Below, one piece after another: positions 24,525-33,041 of a stretch of 41,463 nt of DNA. Position 1 is the first letter of the stretch; every line of letters begins with the position of its first letter. The position numbers were made by a program, and so were the translations under genes. The stretch spans positions 1 through 41,463 of the forward strand of contig JAHCJK010000029.1 in assembly GCA_026184295.1 (NCBI GenBank). Reading direction: 5' to 3'. This stretch comes from Planctomycetota bacterium. Lineage in GTDB: Bacteria; Planctomycetota; SZUA-567; H5-PLA8. Below the pieces are notes generated by a model, which searched no databases, was not told where the DNA came from, and saw nothing but the letters and a program-made list of their open reading frames with translations.

Positions 24525-25397
24525 TTACCCCGTCTGCGCGAACTGTCGGCGGTACTCGCCCGGGCTCTGCTTCTTCAGCGCGCGGAAGCGGCGGTTGAAG
24601 TTCGAGAGGTTCTCGAAGCCGGACGTGTAGGCGATCTCGGCCACGTTCTTGTCGCTCTCGATCAGCATGCGGCAGGCCAGGCCCACGCGCAGTTCGTTCA
24701 CGTACGCGGTAAAACTCTTGCCCATCGACTTCTTGAAGAAGCGGCTGAACGCCGAGACGCTTAGGTGCGCGCGCGAGGCGGCCTCGGGCTGGCCGATCGG
24801 CCGCGTGTACTGCTCGTTGATCCAGCGGCAGACGGCGTCGATGCGGCGTTCGTCCACGTGGCGCAGATTCGGGAGATACCCTTTGCTCGCCAGCGGCTTC
24901 ACGTCGCGCGCATGCGCCAGGATGCCCAGGATATCCAGGAAGCACATCAGGCGCTCGAACCCGGAGGCCTCGAACATCTTCTTCATGCGCGGCGCGACCT
25001 CTTTCAGCGCCGCTCCGGTAAAGCGCAGCCCCTGCGAGGACCGTTCGAGCAGCCGCGCGACCACGAGCAACTCCGGCTTCTCGAAAAAGTCTTCCCCCAG
25101 AAACGCCACCGGCCACTGCGCGTAGATCGCGTAGTGCTTGCCGGCCTTCGCGGCCTTGCCGGGCGCGGCGGGGTCGCTGGCCCAGGTGTGCGGCAGGTCC
25201 TCGCCGAGCAGGATCAGGTCGCCGCCGCCGTAGGGTTCGATGGAATCGCCCACGAAGCGCTGCCCCTGGCTCTGGACGATGTACGTCAGTTCGTACTCGG
25301 GATGGAAGTGCCAGTTGAAGCCGAACGACCGGTCGATGCGCTCCTTGCAGAGGAACGACTGGCCGGGCGCGACGATCTTCTCGAAGAGCGGCTTCAT
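24525..25397 (-). CDS. AraC-family regulator with cupin sensor domain
   Basis: 290 residues from the ATG at 25397 (GGAG seven bases upstream); the frame continues to 25562 but crosses the promoter and the divergent gene's leader. The N-terminal cupin-like domain (FNWHFHPEYELTYIVQS, then GDLILLGEDLPHTW) would bind a small ligand. The C terminus has two helix-turn-helix units, SRAHLSVSAFSRFFKKSMG and NVAEIAYTSGFENLSNFNRRF, ending in the AraC signature PGEYRRQF. It is divergent from the phytanoyl-CoA dioxygenase-like gene and 167 bases from it, so it probably controls that gene, perhaps in response to its substrate. Confidence 0.93.
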   Translation of the reverse strand: MKPLFEKIVAPGQSFLCKERIDRSFGFNWHFHPEYELTYIVQSQGQRFVGDSIEPYGGGDLILLGEDLPHTWASDPAAPGKAAKAGKHYAIYAQWPVAFLGEDFFEKPELLVVARLLERSSQGLRFTGAALKEVAPRMKKMFEASGFERLMCFLDILGILAHARDVKPLASKGYLPNLRHVDERRIDAVCRWINEQYTRPIGQPEAASRAHLSVSAFSRFFKKSMGKSFTAYVNELRVGLACRMLIESDKNVAEIAYTSGFENLSNFNRRFRALKKQSPGEYRRQFAQTG

Positions 25398-25421
25398 GGC
25401 GTACTCCGGGTGCAAATGCCT

Positions 25422-25450
25422 ACTATAATGCTCCGAAGCGGCCCTGAAAA
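25422..25450 (-). promoter_or_regulatory. Promoter of the AraC-type regulator gene
   Basis: Minus-strand -10 TATAGT (25422-25427) with TTTTCA 17 bases upstream (25445-25450). The predicted leader is short, about 20 bases, ending at the ATG at 25397. The overlap with the shared divergent region allows autoregulation. Confidence 0.45.
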
Positions 25451-25564
25451 GTGCTCTTCGAGCAAAAAAGTACCACATTTCGCGCGGGCGCGCGTAGAGC
25501 CTCCCGGGGGAATGGGGCATAGTGTGGGCATCGGGAGCAGGCACGAATCCACAGGAGCCCACAG

Positions 25565-26389
25565 ATGACCGCGACGCTGACCAAGCCCGACATCGACACC
25601 CCGTACGCGCTGAGCGCCGACCAGATCGCCTTCTTCCGCGAGGAAGGCTACATCAAGCTCAAGAACGTGCTCTCGGCGGAGGCCCTGGAGTATTACGGCC
25701 GCGAGATCACCCGCATGGTCAAGGCGCTGAACACGCAGAACCTGCCGCTGGAACAGCGCAACACCTACGGCAAGGCCTTCCTGCAGATCGGGAACATCTG
25801 GACCAAGAGCGAACTGGTGAAGGAATTCGTCTTCGGCAAGCGCCTCGCGCGCATTGCGACGGAACTGATGGGCACCCGCGGCGTGCGCATGTACCACGAC
25901 CAGGCCCTGTATAAGGAAGCCAGCGGCGGCCTGACGCCCTGGCACGCCGACCAGTACTACTGGCCGTGCGAGACCCACCAGACGGTCACCGCGTGGATTC
26001 CGCTCCAGGCGACGCCCCTCGAGATGGGCCCGCTCGCGTTCGCGGCCAAGAGCCAGCGCTTCAAGCAGGGGCGCACGGTGGGCGAGATCAGCGACGAGAG
26101 CGAACGCGAACTCGCGAAGATGCTGCGCGAACGCAACTTCGACCTCGTCGAAGAACCCTTCGACCTCGGCGAAGTGAGCTTCCACTACGGCTGGACCTTC
26201 CACCGCGCCGGCAACAACAGCTCCGGCCGCCCGCGCGAAGTGATGACCGTGATCTACATGGACCAGGACATGCGCGTCTCCGAGCCCGCCAACAAGAACC
26301 AGGTGAACGACCTGGCCGCCTGGCTCCCCGGCTTGAAGCCCGGCGACCTGGCGCACTCGCACCTCAATCCGATCATGTACAGCGCCTGA
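25565..26389 (+). CDS. Phytanoyl-CoA dioxygenase family protein
   Basis: 274 residues; ATG at 25565 with AGGAG upstream. It is an Fe(II)/2-oxoglutarate-dependent oxygenase of the PhyH family: the HxD motif is in TPWHADQYYWP (H127, D129), and the distal histidine is in FHYGWTFHRAG (H213, with H207 as alternative), followed by SSGRPREVMTVIYMD with the oxoglutarate-binding arginine. PhyH relatives hydroxylate very varied substrates, and several occur in planctomycete-like genomes, so no substrate is proposed. The divergent AraC-type gene suggests inducible expression; an intrinsic terminator follows. Confidence 0.9.
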   Translation: MTATLTKPDIDTPYALSADQIAFFREEGYIKLKNVLSAEALEYYGREITRMVKALNTQNLPLEQRNTYGKAFLQIGNIWTKSELVKEFVFGKRLARIATELMGTRGVRMYHDQALYKEASGGLTPWHADQYYWPCETHQTVTAWIPLQATPLEMGPLAFAAKSQRFKQGRTVGEISDESERELAKMLRERNFDLVEEPFDLGEVSFHYGWTFHRAGNNSSGRPREVMTVIYMDQDMRVSEPANKNQVNDLAAWLPGLKPGDLAHSHLNPIMYSA

Positions 26390-26417
26390 AACTCGCGGTT
26401 CCCACGGCTTGGCGGCA

Positions 26418-26444
26418 CGGCTCCCCCAGTTGCAGGGGGAGCCG
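26418..26444 (+). terminator. Intrinsic terminator after the dioxygenase gene
   Basis: 10-bp perfect stem CGGCTCCCCC / GGGGGAGCCG, loop AGTTGCA, followed by CGTTGTTTT. It ends the dioxygenase transcript and separates it from the glycosyltransferase gene. Confidence 0.85.
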
Positions 26445-26503
26445 CGTTGTTTTAAAAGCGGGGTCTGAAATGCCACTGCACAGTGCACTTGCTATGCGGA
26501 ACG

Positions 26504-29500
26504 ATGATGCCACCTCAGGCCATAGATTCGTCGGGGCCCCTATCCCTGGGCGGCCGCTTGCGTGCATGGGCCAGGCATCCGGCCGCCTTCCTGGCGGGCC
26601 TCTTCCTCCTTCAGATCGCGGTCTGTCTCGTTTTTTCGCGCCGGCTTTGGCCGTGGGCATGGAGCGACGGGGCGCTGCTGGACCCGGACGTGGCGCAGAA
26701 CACGCTGGCGTCCTCCTGGCAGCTTAAGGCCTTCGAGACCCCGCTCGCCGCTTCCCTGAGCCTGCTCGTGCAGCGGAGTTTGCCGCCGAACGCGCATTAC
26801 GTGCTCAATCTGCTGGGCCTCGGGGCCGCCGGGGCGCTCTCGGTCGCGACCTTCGTGCGCGGGAAGCAGGAACGCCTGGCGTGCCTGCCGGTGCTGGCGC
26901 TGCTGTATGCGTCCAGTTTTCCCGTCTTCGCGCTGCAGTCCGGATCGTGGATGGGCGCCGGGGCGTTCTTCTTTTTCCTGAGCCTCTGGCTCATGCAGCG
27001 GCCGCGCGGGCAGGCGGCGGGCGGGGCCGCGCTGGCGCTGGCGGTGGCGGTCGCGCCGGCGTTTCTGATCGCGGCGCCGGCGTTCCTGCTGCTGAAGGGC
27101 CGGAACGCCTGGGCCGGCTTCGCGGCGCTGCTGGCCGCCCTCGTGGCGGCGGATGCCGCCGCCTGGAAGGAGACCGCCGCGCGCTTCGGCGGGAACTGGC
27201 GGGACTTCTACTTCACGGAGACGAACCAGGCGCAGTCGCTCTACCTCGGGGCGCTGTTTCATACGATTCCGTCGGTGGTGCGGTACCTGCAGGGCTGGAT
27301 CTTCGTGGCCGGCAAGCTTATGGGGCTGCTGCTGCTGGCCGTGGACCTGCTCCTGATGATCCGCCTGCGGAGCCAGCCGGCCGAAGAGCGGCGCGAACCG
27401 GCCGAATGGATGATCGCGCTCTCCCTGCCGGTGGTCTGCATGCTGCCGTTCGGTTCGCATCCGCTGCTGCTGTGCATCGCGGCGCCGCTGATGCCTGCGC
27501 TGGCGGCGTTCGTGACCGGCGCCGGCGGCCGCGAGAAGACGCTGCTCTGGGGAGCGGTCTCGGCCAGCCTGGTGCTGGCGACCGTGCGGCTTTCGGGCGC
27601 CTACGCGACGGGGTACCAGCTCTCTCAGGTGCTGCTGCCGGGCGTCTTCCTCTTCGGCATCAGCGGCCTGCTGCTGAAAGTCGCGTCGGTCTGGCGGCTG
27701 CTGGAGATGCCCTGGCTGAACGCGCTGTACGAACAGTGCGAAAAGCGCGGTTCGCCGAACCTGCTCTACCTGGCCTCCGAAGTCTCGATCGCGCACCGCG
27801 CCATCGGCCTGCCGACGGGAGTCCTGCTGATCGCGGCCTGCCTGGTCGTGTACCAGCACTACCATTTCTCGTTCTCGGTGGTCTGCCTCTGGCTGGGCTC
27901 GCTCTTCGCGTTCTTCTGCGTGTGGGGCGGCCTGAAGATCCGGCTGCGCGACCTCTCCGGCCTGGCCCTGCGCGACTGGAAGCACCTGGCCGCGCTGGTG
28001 GTCCTCTTTTCGCCGGCCTACGTCTACGCCACCTACGCATGGCCGTACCAGATCGCGACGGACGAATTGAGTTTCTGCGGCTACATCAAGATGCTGATGT
28101 TCGACCGCAACTACGATTTCTTCCGGGTGGCGGGCGAATACTTCTGCTGGCCGGCGGGCTGCTTCGTCTTTCTGGGCCTCATGACCCAGGCGATCGGCGA
28201 GAGCAGCCTCGAGAACATCCGCATGGCGAACGGCATCCTGGGGGTGGTCTCGATCTGCGGCGTCTACGCGCTGGGGCGCGAATGCTTCAGCCGCAAATAC
28301 GCGTGGCTGTGGGCCGCGCTCTTCGGGTGCAGCCACTCGTTCCTGGTCATCAGCCGGATGGGCCTGCGCGACACCATTCCCGTGCTGCTGGAAATCGCCG
28401 CGATGCTGCTGCTGTACCGGGGCATCCGGCGGAAGAACAGCGCGCTGCTCTTCCTGGCCGGCGTCGTGGCGGGGCTGGGGGTCTACAATTACTTCTCCGC
28501 GCGCGTCATCATCGTGCTCTGCGCGGCGGCGCTGGCCTGGGACGAATGGCGGGCCGGCGCGGCGGCCCTGCGCTCCTGGCGCCGGCGCGCCAACGACATC
28601 TTCCTGCGCAGCGTGCCGCTGTACGTGGGCTTTCTGGTCTGCGCCAGCCCCATGGCGCTCTCGACCTACAACGCCGGGGCGTACGGTTCGAAGTACGCGC
28701 GCGAGCAGTGCATCCTTTATCCCGACGCGCGCAAGCTCATCACCGAATGGCACGAACGGCACGACACGATGGCCGCCATCGCGGAGAACGCCGTCAAAGG
28801 CCTGACGGTCTTCAACAACAACGAGTACGACAACTCGTACGCCTACGTGAACCTCAAGCACGGCTTCGTGGACCCGCTGACCGGCGCGTTGCTGTGGGTG
28901 GGCGTCGGGATGGCGTGCTGGGCGCGCAGGCGCGGCGTCTTCCGCCGGACCATGCTGGCCGGGTTTCTGATCATCTGGCTGGTCGTGGGCATCCTGATGA
29001 CGCGCAACCCGGCCTATTGCCGCTTCCTGGTGGTGATCCCGTTCGCGAGCTACTTCGCGCTGGAGGGCCTGCGCCTGCTCGCGCGGAAGGCGCTGCGGCT
29101 GAGCCGCGCGGGCTTCGTCCGCGCCGGAAGCTGGGCGCTCTGCGCGGCGGCGGTGCTGGGCATCGGCGCGTGGAACGCGCGGATCGTCTTCAACCATTAC
29201 CGGCAGGCGGTCAACGATCGCCCGGAGCGCGTCACGGACATCGTGGGCAACGAGGTGGCCAGTTCGATCCGCTACGTGCGCGCGTGCTACGAACGCGGGT
29301 ATCGCAACTTTCTGGTCATCACCGACGACCGCCAGCCGTTCCAGCCGTATGGCGGGGATTTCTGGGTCGGCTGGATCAAGACGCAGGTGCCCCGGAACGC
29401 GCTGGTGGTGCTCGGCCGGCCCCTGGAACTGAAGACCGAGCCGATCCAGTTGAACATCCCGACCGCGCCCGCCTGCGTGGTCCTGATGAGCGGCGAGGTC

Positions 29501-29611
29501 TGGCGCGAGAACGAGGCGGCCCTGCGCAGGTCCTACCCCGAGTTCAAATTCGTGCCGCTGACCCTGGCCGAAGGGCAGGTGGCGCTCGAATTCGGCACGC
29601 CGGAGCCTTGA
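26504..29611 (+). CDS. Large GT39-like integral membrane glycosyltransferase
   Basis: 1035 residues from the ATG at 26504, no strong ribosome site; 26483 (GTG) is an alternative. The protein has very many hydrophobic helices from residue 20 onward. Residues about 480-900 match the dolichyl-phosphate-mannose-protein mannosyltransferase/ArnT type: a short acidic motif after the first helix of that part (QIATDELSF), then LRDTIPVLLEIAAMLLLYRG and GLGVYNYFSARVIIV. GT-C enzymes take a polyprenyl-phosphate sugar and pass it to protein or lipid on the outer face of the membrane. The first 450 residues are an additional multi-helix block that I cannot assign. The last 120 residues are soluble. It is upstream of rpsA but separated by 211 bases. 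Confidence 0.78.
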   Translation: MMPPQAIDSSGPLSLGGRLRAWARHPAAFLAGLFLLQIAVCLVFSRRLWPWAWSDGALLDPDVAQNTLASSWQLKAFETPLAASLSLLVQRSLPPNAHYVLNLLGLGAAGALSVATFVRGKQERLACLPVLALLYASSFPVFALQSGSWMGAGAFFFFLSLWLMQRPRGQAAGGAALALAVAVAPAFLIAAPAFLLLKGRNAWAGFAALLAALVAADAAAWKETAARFGGNWRDFYFTETNQAQSLYLGALFHTIPSVVRYLQGWIFVAGKLMGLLLLAVDLLLMIRLRSQPAEERREPAEWMIALSLPVVCMLPFGSHPLLLCIAAPLMPALAAFVTGAGGREKTLLWGAVSASLVLATVRLSGAYATGYQLSQVLLPGVFLFGISGLLLKVASVWRLLEMPWLNALYEQCEKRGSPNLLYLASEVSIAHRAIGLPTGVLLIAACLVVYQHYHFSFSVVCLWLGSLFAFFCVWGGLKIRLRDLSGLALRDWKHLAALVVLFSPAYVYATYAWPYQIATDELSFCGYIKMLMFDRNYDFFRVAGEYFCWPAGCFVFLGLMTQAIGESSLENIRMANGILGVVSICGVYALGRECFSRKYAWLWAALFGCSHSFLVISRMGLRDTIPVLLEIAAMLLLYRGIRRKNSALLFLAGVVAGLGVYNYFSARVIIVLCAAALAWDEWRAGAAALRSWRRRANDIFLRSVPLYVGFLVCASPMALSTYNAGAYGSKYAREQCILYPDARKLITEWHERHDTMAAIAENAVKGLTVFNNNEYDNSYAYVNLKHGFVDPLTGALLWVGVGMACWARRRGVFRRTMLAGFLIIWLVVGILMTRNPAYCRFLVVIPFASYFALEGLRLLARKALRLSRAGFVRAGSWALCAAAVLGIGAWNARIVFNHYRQAVNDRPERVTDIVGNEVASSIRYVRACYERGYRNFLVITDDRQPFQPYGGDFWVGWIKTQVPRNALVVLGRPLELKTEPIQLNIPTAPACVVLMSGEVWRENEAALRRSYPEFKFVPLTLAEGQVALEFGTPEP

Positions 29612-29822
29612 CGGAACCCGCGTCGCCTGAAGACGTTGCGGAAACGGGAAATCCCAGCCTGCGCTGGCATCCGGCGCGTGCCCTGTTATTCTCTTAACCC
29701 TTTGGGCACGACCTCGGACGGTCGCGGCGCGCGTGCGCCGGGTCCGCGGCGTGCAGGGCATTTTCGAACGGGACTTGGGCTTCGTACATCCGTACCCAAG
29801 CAACAGGAAAGGTGGTTGGTTC

Positions 29823-31484
29823 ATGATCAAGCGCTTTAGCACGCTTGACTGCGGCATCGGCGCAGCCGAACTCGATGCCGAAGTCGAAGCCTGCATGAAG
29901 GACCTCAACAGCACCGAGGTGCTGGAGAAGAAACTGGACAGCTCCGCGGCGGACTTCGCGCCCGGCGCGATCCTGAAGGGCAAGGTTGTCCGCATGGCGG
30001 GCAACGACATCGTGGTGGACATCGGCTACAAGTCGGAAGGCTTCATCGACAAGGCCGAATTCGACAACAACCTGGACGGCATCGAACCCGGCGTCGAACT
30101 GGAAGTGTACCTCGACCAGATCGAGGGCGAATCCGGGATGGTCGTGCTTTCGAAGAAGAAGGCGGACCGCATCCGCGGCTGGGAACGCGTGATGCAGATG
30201 TACAAGGTCGGCGACGTGGTCAAAGGCAAGGCCGTGCGCAAGATCAAGGGCGGCCTGCTGGTGGACATCGGCGTGCATGTGTTCCTGCCGGCGTCCCAGA
30301 TCGACATCCGCCGCGTGGGCGACCCGGGCGAATGGGTCGGCCGCGAGATGGAATGCAAGATCATCAAGATCGACGAAGACCGCCGCAACATCGTCCTCTC
30401 CCGCCGCAAGATGCTGGAAGAGGATCGCGACCGCATGAAGAAGACCCTGCTGGGCAGCATCCAGAGGGGCGAAGTGCGCCGCGGCATCGTGAAGAACATC
30501 ACGGATTTCGGCGCGTTCATCGACCTGGGCGGCATCGACGGCCTGCTGCACATCACCGACATGTCGTGGGGCCGCATCCAGCACCCCAGCGAAGTGCTGA
30601 AGGTGGATCAGACGGTCGAGGTGAAGGTGCTCGACTTCGATCTTCAGCGCGAACGCATCAGCCTGGGCCTGAAGCAGCTCTCGCCCGATCCGTGGTCGCA
30701 GGTGCCGGGCAAGTACCCGATCGGCAGCCGCAATAAGGGCACGGTCGTCAACATCATGCCGTACGGCGCGTTCGTGAAGCTGGAGGACGGCGTCGAGGGC
30801 CTCGTGCACGTCAGCGAGATGTCCTGGACGCGCAGCATCCAGCACCCCAGCGAAGTCGTCGCGCTCGGCCAGCAGGTCGAAGTGGTCGTGCTCGACATCA
30901 ACGGGGAAAAGCAGGAGATCAGCCTCGGCATGAAGCAGGCCGAAGCGAACCCCTGGACGAACGTCGAGGAAAAGTTCCCGCCCGGAACGAAGATCAAGGG
31001 CAAGGTCCGCAACATGACCACCTACGGCGCCTTCATCGAACTGGAAGAAGGCATCGACGGCCTGCTGCACGTTTCCGACATGAGCTGGACCAAGAAGATC
31101 ACGCACCCCAGCGCGATGCTGAAGAAGGGGGACGAGATCGAGGCGGTGGTCCTGAGCGTGGACAAGGAGCGCAAGCGCGTCGCCCTGGGCCTGAAGCAGC
31201 TCACCCAGGACCCGTGGGAGAAGATGATCATCGAGAAGTTCAAGGCCGGCGACTCGGTCAAGGGGACGGTCACGAAGCTCACCAGCTTCGGCGCCTTCGT
31301 CGAGATCGATGCCGACCTGGAAGGCCTGCTGCACATCAGCGAGATGAGCGACGGCAAGGTCGAGAAGCCCGAGGAGATCGTTCAGCCCGGCCAGAAGCTG
31401 GAACTGAAGATCCTCAACGTCGACCCGGTCGAACGCAAGATCGGCCTGTCGCTGAAGGCCATGACCGGCGAACCCACGGCCTGA
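29823..31484 (+). CDS. rpsA: 30S ribosomal protein S1
   Basis: 553 residues. The ATG at 29823 is preceded by the purine-rich AGGAAAGGTGG; an in-frame extension to 29733 is not needed. Six S1 RNA-binding domains are visible, one every 75-90 residues. The last four are the canonical type with VKNITDFGAFIDLGG, MPYGAFVKLEDG, TTYGAFIELEEG and TSFGAFVEIDAD, each followed by GL(L/V)H(I/V)(S/T)(E/D)M. Domains 1 and 2 are more divergent, as usual for the ribosome-docking part. It binds mRNA and brings it to the 30S subunit. A strong terminator follows. Confidence 0.95.
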   Translation: MIKRFSTLDCGIGAAELDAEVEACMKDLNSTEVLEKKLDSSAADFAPGAILKGKVVRMAGNDIVVDIGYKSEGFIDKAEFDNNLDGIEPGVELEVYLDQIEGESGMVVLSKKKADRIRGWERVMQMYKVGDVVKGKAVRKIKGGLLVDIGVHVFLPASQIDIRRVGDPGEWVGREMECKIIKIDEDRRNIVLSRRKMLEEDRDRMKKTLLGSIQRGEVRRGIVKNITDFGAFIDLGGIDGLLHITDMSWGRIQHPSEVLKVDQTVEVKVLDFDLQRERISLGLKQLSPDPWSQVPGKYPIGSRNKGTVVNIMPYGAFVKLEDGVEGLVHVSEMSWTRSIQHPSEVVALGQQVEVVVLDINGEKQEISLGMKQAEANPWTNVEEKFPPGTKIKGKVRNMTTYGAFIELEEGIDGLLHVSDMSWTKKITHPSAMLKKGDEIEAVVLSVDKERKRVALGLKQLTQDPWEKMIIEKFKAGDSVKGTVTKLTSFGAFVEIDADLEGLLHISEMSDGKVEKPEEIVQPGQKLELKILNVDPVERKIGLSLKAMTGEPTA

Positions 31485-31510
31485 CCCGCCGTCTGGACGC
31501 ACGAAAAAAG

Positions 31511-31540
31511 AACCGGCGCGGAAGCGATTCCGCGCCGGTT
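31511..31540. terminator. Intrinsic terminator after rpsA
   Basis: Perfect 13-bp stem AACCGGCGCGGAA with loop GCGA, A-run before and TTATTTT after. It also stands at the end of the convergent receiver-like gene and can serve both. Confidence 0.9.
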
Positions 31541-31569
31541 TTATTTTGGTCCGTACCGCTTCGGGCCCG

Positions 31570-32103
31570 TCAGTCCGCCGCGTCGGCGCAGGTCTCGGCG
31601 AAGAGTTCGCGCGCCAGCGCCGCCAGTTCCTCGGGTTCGAAGGGCGTCTCCTGGACCCCCAGGATCCAGCCTTCGCGGTTCCATCCGGTGATGGTGGGCG
31701 CGCAGGCCGCGGCGTTGAGCGCGCGCATCGCGTCCGGCTGCCCGGCGCGCACGAGCACGATCGCCGGCGTGCGGGGAGACGCGGCGGGCGCCGGCGCTTC
31801 GAGCGGGCGCCGCCCGATGTCCTCGGCGGCGAAGCGCAGCGAGGCCCAGACCATCGCTTCGCTCAGGCGCAGGGCGTCGGCGTCGAGCACCCACAGCGCG
31901 TAAGGCTCCTGCTGCAGGCGCGACAGGGTCTCTTCGAAGGTCCGCGCGAAGACGGCCTCGTAGCCCAGGCCCGTCACGGCTTCCGCCAGGCGCTGGGCGG
32001 CCTCGCCTTCCGCTCCGGCGATCAGAATCTTGCGCGCAGCGGGCTGGCGCGGCGTCCGGCGCTTGCGCCGGCGCGAATCGCGGGTTTGAGTGGTTGCCTG
32101 CAT
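31570..32103 (-). CDS. Receiver-like (degenerate) protein
   Basis: 177 residues; ATG at 32103 with GGAGGA seven bases upstream. A basic N terminus (DSRRRKRRTPRQP) leads into a Rossmann-like fold like that of response-regulator receivers: ILIAGAEGEAAQRLAEAV, LWVLDADALRL, PAIVLVRAGQ and a closing helix. The acidic pair of the first strand is absent, so it is probably not phosphorylated in the normal way. It lies 12 bases downstream of the frameshifted response regulator on the same strand and is likely co-transcribed. Its function is unknown. Confidence 0.65.
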   Translation of the reverse strand: MQATTQTRDSRRRKRRTPRQPAARKILIAGAEGEAAQRLAEAVTGLGYEAVFARTFEETLSRLQQEPYALWVLDADALRLSEAMVWASLRFAAEDIGRRPLEAPAPAASPRTPAIVLVRAGQPDAMRALNAAACAPTITGWNREGWILGVQETPFEPEELAALARELFAETCADAAD

Positions 32104-32115
32104 GGCCGTGTCCTC

Positions 32116-32614
32116 CTATACCGAGGGCGCCTTGACCAGGCGGTCGCTCAGGCGGGATATGGCCTTCGCGCGCCGGTCGCGCCGGGTGGATTCGTAGGCG
32201 TGGAGATCGTCGGCGATCTCGATCAGTTTTTCGCAGTGCACCGGCTTGCGCAGGATGCCCACGATCCGTTCGCCGAAAACGAGCCGCTGGACTTCTTCTT
32301 CGTCGAAGTATCCCGTCACGATCAGGATCGGCGGGAGGCGCTGCGGGAGCACGTTCGAGACGCGCTTGCCGTAGCCGAACATCTTGGAGAGCGCGTGGTG
32401 GAAGTCAGCGCCGTCCATCCCAGGCATCGACCAGTCGAGGTGATCAGTCGTAGTGCCCGAGGCTGTACAGGATCATCGCCTCGTCGGCCGTCGAGGCCAG
32501 GTCCACCTTCCATCCCGCGGACGTGAGGATCTCCGAGAAGAGTTCGCGGATGTCCGCTTCGTCGTCCACGACCAGGACTCGTTTGACCGGCGGTTCCTGC
32601 TTGGGGGCTACCAT
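32116..32614 (-). pseudogene. Response regulator receiver protein, frameshifted
   Basis: From the ATG at 32614 (AGGAGG about eight bases upstream) the frame reads a normal receiver start, KRVLVVDDEADIRELF (D17, D18), to a stop at 32444 just after LGHYD. The receiver resumes in another frame with LDWSMPGMDG, PILIVTGYFDE and ILRKPVHCEKL, ending at 32116, so the phosphorylated Asp (in LDW), the Thr and the Lys are all present. Two bases are missing somewhere in 32428-32447; restoring two Cs gives the smooth reading YDLITLDWSMPG. The intact protein would be a single-domain regulator of about 166 residues. Sequencing error or recent decay cannot be told apart here. Confidence 0.75.
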
Positions 32615-32870
32615 GTTCGTCTCCTCCTGCGTCTGATTGCGCACGTTTCACCTCCGTCTTCGGAGGGAGTTAAGGCACGCCCTGTGCCAAAGGATGCCTA
32701 AATTCAAGCAGATCCATAAGTCATTGTTATGTTATGGGATACGACGTGAATTGGGGGCATGCCGGAGGCAAGCCCGCGCGGTCAGCGGGTCCGGAATCCC
32801 GGATTGCAAATGAACGGGAAGGGAAGGGTCCGAATCCGCGGGCAGGAGGTGCGGAATATGTGCAAAGCAC

Positions 32871-32898
32871 TTGACCGCTTCGTAAGGTTATGAATACT
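32871..32898 (+). promoter_or_regulatory. Candidate tRNA promoter
   Basis: -35 TTGACC (32871-32876), 16-base spacer, -10 AATACT (32893-32898). The predicted start is about 19 bases before the mature tRNA 5' end. Confidence 0.5.
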
Positions 32899-32923
32899 GG
32901 GCGTTTGAGAGGCCTCTCTCGAT

Positions 32924-33000
32924 GGGCGCATAGCTCAGCTGGCTAGAGCGCATGGATCACACCCATGAGGTCCGGGGTTCGAGTCCCTGTGCGCCCACCA
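32924..33000 (+). tRNA. tRNA-Val (anticodon CAC)
   Basis: A 77-base cloverleaf with acceptor stem GGGCGCA / TGCGCCC, D-arm AGCTCAGCTGGCTAGAGC, anticodon stem CATGG/CCATG with loop ATCACAC (anticodon CAC at 32958-32960), T-arm with GGTTCGAGTCC, discriminator A and encoded CCA end. It reads the GUG codon, common in this GC-rich sequence. Confidence 0.95.
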
Positions 33001-33041
33001 TTTTTTCTTCTGTAAGCTCCTGCCGCATCTGCCGTTGAACC

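Noticed and set aside
26483-29697. Alternative frame at 26881-29697 as a second gene
   Set aside because: It is a low-complexity Arg/Gly/Ala shadow of the glycosyltransferase frame, which alone shows membrane helices and family motifs.
29612-29822. Regulatory RNA leader before rpsA
   Set aside because: I looked for paired elements resembling known ribosomal-protein leaders and saw nothing convincing in the 211 bases.
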